Assembly: GCA_003551785.1 (NCBI GenBank)
Contig: PUNP01000713.1
Coordinates: 1-5,351 of the forward strand
Source of the DNA: Candidatus Brocadiaceae bacterium
GTDB taxonomy: Bacteria; Planctomycetota; Brocadiia; SM23-32
Direction: 5' to 3'
Length of the DNA stretch: 5,351 nucleotides
The notes under the pieces were generated by a model, which worked only from the letters and a program-made list of their open reading frames with translations, was not told the origin of the DNA and did not search any database. Shown here one piece after another: positions 1 to 3,993 of the stretch (the stretch's first letter is position 1; every line of letters begins with the position of its first letter). A program made the translations under genes and the position numbers.

Positions 1-464
1 CGCTTTGCGGCGGTCTGCTGACTGATGTGGATACGGCTTTCGCCTTCCTGCGCCGCTTCGATAACGTCGTGCCGATATGGGGATGTCAGGCGCCGTCCGA
101 GCTGGAGGATTTCATCCGGCTCGAGGCCGCACCACCTGAATATGATGAATCCATGGTAAGGAAAGTGGAGCAGGAACGTGAGCAGCTGGGGGACAGCTTC
201 TGTCGCGGCTGCGGCTACTGTCTGCCGTGCCCGGCCGACATTCCTATCCCGATGGCCGCTCGTATGTCACTGTTGCTGCGGCGTGCGCCTGCAGAACGGT
301 TTTACAGCGATGAATGGCGGGAGAAAATGCACCGGATCGAGAAATGTGAGCAGTGCGGCAAATGCCATGAAAGATGTCCGTATGACCTCGACCCCGCCGC
401 CTTGATGCCGGAAATGCTGAAAGATTACGAGATGATGTATGATGCCCACCAGGGTACCGGATGA
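1..464 (+). CDS. Aldo/keto reductase with C-terminal 4Fe-4S domain, 3' end of gene
   Basis: Only the C-terminal 153 residues are in the window. The frame is open from base 3 to the left edge, so the GTG at 27 and ATGs further in are internal codons. The visible part begins in what looks like the end of an aldo/keto reductase barrel (LCGGLLTDVDTAFAFL, then VVPIWGCQ). It then carries two four-cysteine motifs: CRGCGYCLPCP (Cys 67, 70, 73, 76 of the visible fragment) and CEQCGKCHERCP (Cys 115, 118, 121, 125). This arrangement is typical of the COG1453-type oxidoreductases, in which an NADPH-dependent barrel is joined to a ferredoxin-like domain presumed to hold two 4Fe-4S clusters. The protein is probably cytoplasmic and the substrate cannot be inferred. 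The gene ends in TGA. The next gene is also a Fe-S redox protein on the same strand, but 347 bases away, so co-transcription is uncertain. Confidence 0.88.
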   Translation, partial: LCGGLLTDVDTAFAFLRRFDNVVPIWGCQAPSELEDFIRLEAAPPEYDESMVRKVEQEREQLGDSFCRGCGYCLPCPADIPIPMAARMSLLLRRAPAERFYSDEWREKMHRIEKCEQCGKCHERCPYDLDPAALMPEMLKDYEMMYDAHQGTG

Positions 465-474
465 AAAGGTGCTA

Positions 475-520
475 CTTGATTTCAGAGACTTCGCTCTGAA
501 ATCAGGGCGCCTGTCGGCGC
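475..520 (+). terminator. Strong hairpin plus a second small hairpin after the aldo/keto reductase gene
   Basis: GATTTCAGAG (478-487) pairs perfectly with CTCTGAAATC (494-503) around the six-base loop ACTTCG. The stem extends outward to 475/506 with one T.G wobble, giving 13 pairs. Directly after it, GCGCC (507-511) pairs with GGCGC (516-520) around TGTC. The position 11 bases after the stop codon fits a transcription end, but there is no T-run after either stem, so it is not a classical intrinsic terminator. It could equally be part of the repeat element filling this gap. Confidence 0.4.
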
Positions 521-553
521 AGTACCGCATAACGCCGAGATTAATGCGAAATC

Positions 554-588
554 AATCGTTAGTCGTAAGTCGCTTGTCGCTAGTCCTA
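554..588. repeat. Degenerate 7-base tandem repeat, five units
   Basis: Five consecutive 7-base units can be read: AATCGTT, AGTCGTA, AGTCGCT, TGTCGCT and AGTCCTA. Each differs from the consensus AGTCGYT by one or two bases. Seven is not a multiple of three and no gene covers the site, so it is a non-coding tandem array. Short heptamer arrays of this kind expand by slippage in some bacterial genomes; this copy looks old because every unit differs. Confidence 0.6.
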
Positions 589-609
589 TGGTCCCGGAGC
601 CGTCAGCGC

Positions 610-629
610 CACAGACAGGAATGTCCGTG
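610..629. repeat. Hairpin with GGAA loop
   Basis: CACAGACA (610-617) pairs with TGTCCGTG (622-629) around the tetraloop GGAA, with a single A.C mismatch. GGAA fits the GNRA tetraloop class, which stabilises RNA stems. It stands one base before a larger hairpin and is probably part of the same element. Confidence 0.5.
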
Positions 630-630
630 T

Positions 631-671
631 TACTCAACATCGACAATTTTCTGTCGATGTACTGCTGAGTA
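631..671. repeat. Two-part hairpin (9-bp inner stem, 6-bp outer stem)
   Basis: The inner stem ACATCGACA (637-645) pairs perfectly with TGTCGATGT (652-660) around the loop ATTTTC. The outer stem TACTCA (631-636) pairs perfectly with TGAGTA (666-671). The two stems are contiguous on the left side and separated on the right by a five-base bulge (661-665). Fifteen perfect pairs in an intergenic region point to a folded RNA or a palindromic DNA repeat rather than chance. No T-run follows, so it is not an obvious terminator. Confidence 0.6.
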
Positions 672-800
672 CCTATAGAGATTTTCATCGAATCCCTTCT
701 GAGGCTTCGGATCTCGGGAAATACCATGCCGGCCCGTGGACGCTTAAAAGCCTCCACTACGGGATTTATTGGGTCAGAATTCATAAAAAAATAGATATTT

Positions 801-805
801 AGGAG
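801..805 (+). promoter_or_regulatory. Ribosome binding site of the QueG-like gene
   Basis: AGGAG lies six bases before the ATG at 812, an optimal Shine-Dalgarno match and spacing, which fixes the start of the following gene. Confidence 0.8.
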
Positions 806-811
806 ATAAAG

Positions 812-1729
812 ATGGTCAAGGATACGCTGACACAGGAAGTAAAGGTTACTGCACGGGATAAAGGCGCCGCACTGGTAGGTATAGCGTCCGTGGACAGGTT
901 TGACCCAATGCCGCCGGTCTATGATTCGGCTCTTGAGGGGCAGCACCCTGCTGATTTTATCCCCGATGCCCGCTCGGTCATATCTTTCGCTATGCCTGTC
1001 CTGCCGGCAGTTCTGGACGCGCCGGCGCTGCTGGCCGAAAGGGATTCTGAGTCCGTTCCGCCGGAAGCGAGAAAACCCTATTACGATGTAGTGTATGGCA
1101 GGGTGGGGCATGTGCTTCATGACCATCACCTGGAGTTCATTGGCCAGATGATCGGCCAGCTTCTGCTTACCCGGGGTTATGATGCGATGATTTTCCCGAC
1201 ATCCGGTGTGCATCCGCGGGTCGGCAATAAATCCAAGGCGCAGATATGGTCGGAAGCCCCTCTGCGCTACAGTTCCGGGCCTTTTTCCCACCGCCATGCA
1301 GCGACCAGGGCGGGGCTGGGCGAGTTCGGCTACAATAACGTGGTTCTCACTCGCGAATTCGGGCCGCGACAGCGGTTTAACTCTGTAGTGACCAACGCCC
1401 GGCTCCAGGCCGACCCCTTGCTCGACAAGCCTGTTTGTCTGCGTGACAGGTGCGGGCTGTGCCTTAAGGCCTGTGTGATGAACTGTATCTTCCGGCGCAC
1501 TGATGACGCCCATAAGGATTACCGCTCGCTGGAGAGCGACGATAGCAGCCGTATATTCATTGATACGCCCTCGAAGTCCATCCCGCTCGATTGCATGGCC
1601 CGAAAGGAGGCCGGGGGAGATTACCCCGTTCGAGGTGACTGTTTGCGAATATGTCCGGTTCCCTCACGCCCCGACCGCCTGCCCGAACGTCTGGAGCGCA
1701 TCAGGGCCGAGGCACGGAATGCAGGATAA
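812..1729 (+). CDS. QueG-like (epoxyqueuosine reductase-related) 4Fe-4S protein
   Basis: A complete 305-residue protein beginning at ATG 812 after a strong AGGAG. The central segment AGLGEFGYNNVVLTREFGPR (167-186) matches the AGLGxxGxN...EFGPR signature of the COG1600 family, to which epoxyqueuosine reductase QueG and related corrinoid/Fe-S redox proteins belong. A cysteine cluster follows: Cys209, Cys214, Cys217 and Cys221 (C-x4-C-x2-C-x3-C), plus Cys225. A late CLRICP motif (Cys277, Cys281) could supply part of a second cluster. The usual proline after the fourth cysteine of the first cluster is replaced (ACV). At 305 residues it is shorter than QueG, which is nearer 370 and has a C-terminal HEAT-like part. 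It is therefore more likely a paralogue of unknown substrate than the tRNA-queuosine enzyme. No signal peptide is seen. It may exchange electrons with the neighbouring Fe-S aldo/keto reductase, but that is inference from position only. Confidence 0.85.
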   Translation: MVKDTLTQEVKVTARDKGAALVGIASVDRFDPMPPVYDSALEGQHPADFIPDARSVISFAMPVLPAVLDAPALLAERDSESVPPEARKPYYDVVYGRVGHVLHDHHLEFIGQMIGQLLLTRGYDAMIFPTSGVHPRVGNKSKAQIWSEAPLRYSSGPFSHRHAATRAGLGEFGYNNVVLTREFGPRQRFNSVVTNARLQADPLLDKPVCLRDRCGLCLKACVMNCIFRRTDDAHKDYRSLESDDSSRIFIDTPSKSIPLDCMARKEAGGDYPVRGDCLRICPVPSRPDRLPERLERIRAEARNAG

Positions 1730-1820
1730 ATTCTGTTGTATCGATCCGCCTGGCCGCAAAAAGAAGAAGATTATAAAAAAATGGCAGATCGGAGCCGTAT
1801 TCCTCAAAGAGGATATTTAA
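1719..1820 (+). CDS. Possible 33-residue small basic protein overlapping the QueG-like gene
   Basis: An ATG at 1719, six bases after GAGG (1709-1712), opens a frame that overlaps the last 11 bases of the QueG-like gene and ends in TAA at 1820. The product has a CC pair at residues 6-7 and a lysine run around residues 14-21, followed by a hydrophobic tail (QIGAVFLKEDI). The overlap and the well-spaced ribosome binding site suggest translational coupling to the upstream gene. I recognise no family. The open frame extends well upstream inside the QueG-like gene, so it could also be a chance frame, and support is limited to the start context. Confidence 0.3.
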   Translation: MQDKFCCIDPPGRKKKKIIKKWQIGAVFLKEDI

Positions 1821-1838
1821 TTACAGCCCGGGGTTGAC

Positions 1839-1851
1839 GGCCTGAAAGGCC
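1839..1851. terminator. Short hairpin between converging genes, weak terminator candidate
   Basis: GGCCT (1839-1843) pairs with AGGCC (1847-1851) around GAA. It sits in the 56-base gap where the plus-strand genes and the minus-strand cluster converge, where a bidirectional terminator is expected. The stem is only five pairs and the following bases (TTCT on the plus strand) are a poor T-run, so support is mainly positional. Confidence 0.3.
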
Positions 1852-1876
1852 TTCTATACTGGGAAATGGAATAATA

Positions 1877-2302
1877 TCACTTTGCTTTCAATTCTTCAAG
1901 GGAGATAAATTCCGCGGTACCGTTTTTTATTTTTTCTTTTCTCTTTTCAATTACATCCCCATGCCATCGGGGGGAATCCACTTCTGAGCTTTCTTCACTC
2001 AGAAGCGAATGTATTTTATCAAAATCGTCCGTACTGAAAACGTGTGGTTCAATCCTCAGGTCATATTGCCTGCGAATCTTCATCAACTGGAGCTGTAAAT
2101 CAAAACCATCGGATACTTCATCGAAAACCAAAGCTATATCGATGTCGCTTTCGCTGTGCGCCGTTCCTCTGACGTATGAACCAACAACATAAACATCCTT
2201 TAGCCCGGGATAAATGCGCTTGATGTGTTTGACGTAATCTACAACTGATTCAGGTAGTTTGCTTGCAGCCATTGGCGGGACTCTATTATTAATGTTTTGC
2301 AT
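1877..2302 (-). CDS. MNT-type nucleotidyltransferase fused to an antitoxin C-terminal tail
   Basis: A 141-residue protein in two parts. Residues 1-97 form a minimal nucleotidyltransferase domain: GSYVRGTAHSESDIDIALVF (41-60) carries the GSxxRG...SDID signature with metal-binding Asp53 and Asp55, and Asp81 or Glu85 in YDLRIEPH is the candidate third carboxylate. The domain resembles the MNT antitoxins that pair with HEPN toxins and can AMPylate them. From residue 98 the protein leaves the family: residues 99-141 match residues 24-66 of the antitoxin at 2901-3110 in 40 of 43 positions. Family members usually end in a short native tail (of the NPFV...GI type, from memory), which is missing. ATG 2302 has no clear Shine-Dalgarno; Met11 (ATG at 2272) is the alternative start. 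It is the last gene of the minus-strand cluster, 9 bases after the DUF2283 gene. No HEPN gene follows. Activity is uncertain, but the frame is intact and the catalytic residues remain. Confidence 0.8.
   Translation of the reverse strand: MQNINNRVPPMAASKLPESVVDYVKHIKRIYPGLKDVYVVGSYVRGTAHSESDIDIALVFDEVSDGFDLQLQLMKIRRQYDLRIEPHVFSTDDFDKIHSLLSEESSEVDSPRWHGDVIEKRKEKIKNGTAEFISLEELKAK
1880..2010. repeat. 131-bp direct repeat, copy 1 (in the nucleotidyltransferase gene)
   Basis: Aligns without gaps to 2913-3043 (constant offset 1033) with 8 mismatches, about 94% identity. It encodes the C-terminal 43 residues of the nucleotidyltransferase fusion. Homology stops at the codon just before the TGA; the stop position aligns with CGA in the other copy, so a C-to-T change may have created it. 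At the other edge, homology stops inside codon 98. Confidence 0.95.
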
Positions 2303-2311
2303 AAAAACAGA

Positions 2312-2515
2312 TTAAATCAATTCGGCGAGCAGCGGTTTTTCCTTTTTGAAAGAACTGACATTCAACACCGAGAACCCCAGCACATTTCCCTCTTCATCAA
2401 CGCGCTCCATCACAGCATCGTTTTCCGTTTCTTTCATGTAACCGGGTTTATCGGAGAACATCACTTCCATAAAATCCCCCTCCGCGTCGTACCATAGTTT
2501 TACTTTACTGACCAT
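2312..2515 (-). CDS. DUF2283 family protein
   Basis: A 67-residue protein starting at ATG 2515, chosen because GGAG stands eight bases upstream and the family match begins right there. A start at 2575 would add 20 residues with no family character. The sequence shows the DUF2283 pattern: an N-terminal KLWYDAEGDFMEVMFSDKPG strand segment, then ETENDAVMERVDEEGNVLGFSVLNVSSF. DUF2283 proteins are small beta-rich proteins often found beside toxin genes such as DUF4258 and are suspected to be antitoxins by association; biochemical evidence is scarce. Here the gene lies between a RelE/ParE-type toxin (110 bases upstream) and the nucleotidyltransferase fusion (9 bases downstream), so it probably belongs to the same transcript. 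It could be an orphan antitoxin or a third component. Confidence 0.85.
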   Translation of the reverse strand: MVSKVKLWYDAEGDFMEVMFSDKPGYMKETENDAVMERVDEEGNVLGFSVLNVSSFKKEKPLLAELI

Positions 2516-2625
2516 ATTAATTCTCCGTTTTACCCATCGTCCTGATAAGATGGAGAAAACACCGCATATTCTCAAGAATTGCAGACATCTGCTCAGCGTT
2601 TTCTTTGCTTGATAGCCTTTTCAAT

Positions 2626-2904
2626 TCACAAAGGGTCTCGTCGCATCGGCAGTACGGCAACAACGTAAGCGATTTTGCCTTTGATTTCATAATAAATAGC
2701 GTAGGGAAACCTTTTCGCCGGCATTTTATAGAGGCCAAATTTTTTGTTATGGATGCCGGCATAAATTATCAACGATTCGATATCAGCTAACATACTGTCC
2801 CAAAAGTAATCCCCCACGCCCGCTTCTTTCTGATCATAAAAATCCTTTCCCTCTTCCAAATCTTCGGCCACCTCTGCCAATACATTAACATCATTAATTT
2901 TCAT
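2626..2904 (-). CDS. RelE/ParE-superfamily toxin
   Basis: A 92-residue protein. Its start ATG (2904-2902) overlaps the antitoxin's TGA by the ATGA arrangement, so translation is probably coupled. The layout is that of the RelE/ParE fold: an N-terminal helical hairpin (about 10-50, including GKDFYDQKEAGVGDYFWDSM), then a basic strand region MPAKRFPYAIYYEIKGKIAYVVAVLPMRRDP (61-91). The RFPYxIYY and RRDP signatures are characteristic of the family. RelE members cut mRNA on the ribosome and ParE members poison gyrase; the sequence alone does not decide between them. The protein stops directly after RRDPL, while many relatives carry a few more residues (RRDP followed by W/I and basic residues), so it may be slightly shortened. 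The following 110 bases (2516-2625) hold no recognisable gene; a frame there continues as CELKRLSSKE and might be eroded coding DNA. Confidence 0.87.
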   Translation of the reverse strand: MKINDVNVLAEVAEDLEEGKDFYDQKEAGVGDYFWDSMLADIESLIIYAGIHNKKFGLYKMPAKRFPYAIYYEIKGKIAYVVAVLPMRRDPL

Positions 2905-3110
2905 GATGTTCGCTTTGCCTTCAATTCTTCAAGGGAAATAAATTCCGCGGTGCCGTTTTTTATTTTTGCTTTTCTCTTTTCAATTACATCCCCATGCCAG
3001 CGGGGGGGATCCACTTCTGAGCCTTCTTCACTCAAAAGCGAATCCCAAAGGAGTTCCATAGCCTGGAGACGTTCCGCGGTACTCATGTTTTTGATATCTA
3101 TCGTATTCAT
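2901..3110 (-). CDS. Antitoxin of the addiction-module-component family (PF09720-like)
   Basis: A 69-residue protein, the first gene of the minus-strand cluster. It has the form of TIGR02574 / PF09720 antitoxins: an N-terminal MSTAERLQAMELLWDSLL helix (9-26), an acidic linker (SEEGSEVD, 27-34), then PRWHGDVIEKRKAKIKNG (36-53) and a tail ending EFISLEELKAKRTS. In this family the N-terminal part is thought to dimerise and bind DNA, and the C-terminal part to wrap and inhibit the toxin. It overlaps the toxin gene by 4 bases. AGGGG about six bases upstream of ATG 3110 is a good ribosome binding site. Residues 24-66 are duplicated at the end of the nucleotidyltransferase gene 1 kb downstream, so the probable toxin-binding half exists twice in the cluster. 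Confidence 0.87.
   Translation of the reverse strand: MNTIDIKNMSTAERLQAMELLWDSLLSEEGSEVDPPRWHGDVIEKRKAKIKNGTAEFISLEELKAKRTS
2913..3043. repeat. 131-bp direct repeat, copy 2 (in the antitoxin gene)
   Basis: Partner of 1880-2010, in the same orientation and coding frame. It covers antitoxin codons 24-66 plus the last two bases of codon 23. This is the likely ancestral context, because the antitoxin is complete here and has a family-like N-terminus. Confidence 0.95.
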
Positions 3111-3121
3111 TCTTATCCCCT

Positions 3122-3133
3122 GTGATCAATCAC
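3122..3133. promoter_or_regulatory. Inverted repeat, candidate autoregulatory operator
   Basis: GTGAT (3122-3126) and ATCAC (3129-3133) form a perfect 5-bp inverted repeat with a two-base centre. It lies between the predicted -10 box and the antitoxin start. Antitoxins of type II systems usually repress their own promoter by binding such palindromes, so this is a plausible site. The short arms leave chance possible. Confidence 0.4.
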
Positions 3134-3166
3134 CTTAGTTTACCCTGCCTTCCTACTATATTCTAT

Positions 3167-3195
3167 ATTATGACTGAAAAGCTCCTTAAACGCAA
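3167..3195 (-). promoter_or_regulatory. Candidate sigma70 promoter of the toxin-antitoxin cluster
   Basis: Reading the minus strand, TTGCGT (3195-3190) and CATAAT (3172-3167) are separated by exactly 17 bases. The -10 box matches 5 of 6 consensus bases and the -35 box 3 of 6. The -10 lies about 57 bases before the antitoxin ATG. A tandem CTATATT repeat (plus strand, 3156-3169) overlaps the -10 edge and could be a further regulator site. No other gene lies between, so this promoter would drive the whole cluster from antitoxin to nucleotidyltransferase. Confidence 0.5.
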
Positions 3196-3331
3196 GTCGT
3201 GAGGAAAAGGGCGAAAGAAAACCTCTTATAACAACAGTGTCGTTGCCACCTCTGAGAATCTATTCTACTTCTTTGACCTGTAAGTTTCCACCACGAACAG
3301 GACATTCTTAAACATTTTTATCGTTGTCGTA

Positions 3332-3433
3332 ATGCCCTGACAAGGGCATGCTTTGGTAGCCGCGGGTTTTCAATCCGTGGAAAACGGGATAACCCCCAAA
3401 CTCATGCGCCCCGGATGGGGCGCGGTAGGTGTT
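3332..3433 (+). repeat. Left arm of the palindromic element
   Basis: Three successive hairpins: ATGCCCT/AGGGCAT (3332-3338 / 3343-3349, loop GACA); a 9-bp stem with two wobbles, 3360-3368 / 3372-3380, loop TTC; and GCGCCCC/GGGGCGC (3406-3412 / 3417-3423, loop GGAT). Confidence 0.75.
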
Positions 3434-3532
3434 GGATTGATCGGAAGACGAAAAAAAACAGAATATTTGCCGGTTGTCATGAGATTGTGCAGATGGGATA
3501 TACCATGGCGATATGAACGTTAAACCGGCATG

Positions 3533-3632
3533 AACGCCCACCGCGCCCCTCCGGGGCGCCAACGTGTGTGGGGGATCGGTGTTCCCCGGGTTTGAACCCC
3601 GGGGCTACCAAACTTGGCCCCTACGGGGCCAA
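3533..3632 (-). repeat. Right arm of the palindromic element
   Basis: The mirrored set of three hairpins: GCGCCCC/GGGGCGC (3543-3549 / 3553-3559, loop TCC); CCCCGGG/CCCGGGG (3584-3590 / 3598-3604); and TTGGCCCC/GGGGCCAA (3614-3621 / 3625-3632, loop TAC). Bases differ from the left arm, but pairing is kept within every stem. Confidence 0.75.
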
Positions 3633-3733
3633 ATGTCGGACTTTTTATGCGCGATTGGGGGGGGATGAGTTGGCTATGCCGTGGCTGTTATTGTCTTTTA
3701 AGGGCAAGTTTTTCATAACTCTTTCAGAGACTC

Positions 3734-3749
3734 CATATTCCGGAATATG
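3734..3749. promoter_or_regulatory. Perfect 16-bp palindrome, possible regulator site
   Basis: CATATTCCGGAATATG is fully self-complementary with no spacer. It lies 244 bases before the methyltransferase start. Perfect 16-mers of this type are typical of dimeric regulator operators, but the distance from the predicted promoter makes the role uncertain. Confidence 0.4.
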
Positions 3750-3835
3750 CCGCGCTAAAACCAGGGATGCTTGAAAGCATGTACTACGAGCCGGCATCGA
3801 ATGGGGCGCGGGGCGTGTTTATGATCGATAACAAC

Positions 3836-3864
3836 TTGCAAAATAATCGGGTTTTATATACATT
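3836..3864 (+). promoter_or_regulatory. Possible sigma70 promoter of the methyltransferase gene
   Basis: TTGCAA (3836-3841) and TACATT (3859-3864) are 17 bases apart, each matching 4 of 6 consensus bases. The overlapping TATACA (3857-3862) is an alternative -10 with a 15-base spacer. The site would leave a leader of about 120 bases. The surrounding DNA is AT-rich, so chance matches are easy. Confidence 0.3.
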
Positions 3865-3993
3865 ATTATCATCTTCATTGATATTTTTCGCTGTGTTATC
3901 TTATTCCCGACCGCCAAAATAACTGATACTTTTTCTGCTCGGCCGGTGCAAATAACAACACGGAACGTCATCATATTCCATAGGACCATCACC

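Larger units (their letters stand above)
465..811. other. Intergenic region made of hairpins and short repeats
   Basis: No convincing gene lies here; the open frames are short and have no family features. The stretch instead contains a series of inverted repeats (475-506, 507-520, 610-629, 631-671, 733-763) and a degenerate 7-base tandem repeat (554-588), each described separately where it is strong. The 733-763 hairpin pairs GTGGA (736-740) with TCCAC (753-757), with CCC/GGG (733-735 / 761-763) possible outside a bulge. The final 45 bases are AT-rich and lead to the ribosome binding site of the next gene. A very weak sigma70-like pair (TTGGGT 769-774, TAGATA 792-797, spacer 17) is present but not convincing. 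The density of structure suggests an interspersed repeat element inserted between the two redox genes. Confidence 0.6.
3332..3632. repeat. Long imperfect palindromic element with mirrored hairpins
   Basis: The left arm (3332-3433) aligns with the reverse complement of the right arm (3533-3632); a spacer of about 99 bases separates them. Uninterrupted matches include TTTGGTAGCC (3352-3361) with GGCTACCAAA (3603-3612), and the GCGCCCCGGA core. Each arm contains three hairpins of its own in mirrored order, and their stems stay paired although the sequences differ. The spacer holds a further 8-bp inverted repeat, TGCCGGTT (3468-3475) / AACCGGCA (3523-3530). There is no credible gene inside. The form suggests a non-autonomous mobile or interspersed repeat related in style to MITEs or REP-type palindromes; no transposase is present to name its mover. 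Confidence 0.75.
3633..3993. other. Non-coding stretch upstream of the methyltransferase gene
   Basis: No believable gene is seen on either strand. The left half carries a run of eight G (3657-3664), a perfect 16-base palindrome (3734-3749) and a small hairpin ATGCT/AGCAT (3767-3771 / 3776-3780). The right half (from about 3822) is AT-rich and contains a possible promoter. It forms the 5' region of the methyltransferase gene. Confidence 0.5.

Noticed and set aside
27..29. GTG at 27 as the start of the first gene
   Set aside because: The same frame stays open to the left edge with barrel-like residues (LCGGLLTD), so the gene begins outside the window.
482..1513. Long open frame on the minus strand (343 codons)
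   Set aside because: It lies antisense to the QueG-like gene, runs into the repeat-filled spacer and has no family features; the plus-strand frame has clear motifs and a strong ribosome binding site.
2516..2575. Longer start for the DUF2283 gene at 2575
   Set aside because: The extra residues have no family match, while ATG 2515 has GGAG at proper spacing and the conserved domain begins there.
3584..3612. tRNA-like arm (GGGTTTGAACCCC resembles a T-arm)
   Set aside because: No acceptor, D or anticodon arm can be folded around it; the stem belongs to the palindromic element and has a mirrored counterpart in the left arm.
3332..3632. CRISPR array
   Set aside because: The units are inverted rather than direct repeats and there are no regular spacers.
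3308..3774. Short open frames on both strands over the palindromic element
   Set aside because: They are translations of hairpin repeats; no start context or family resemblance supports them.
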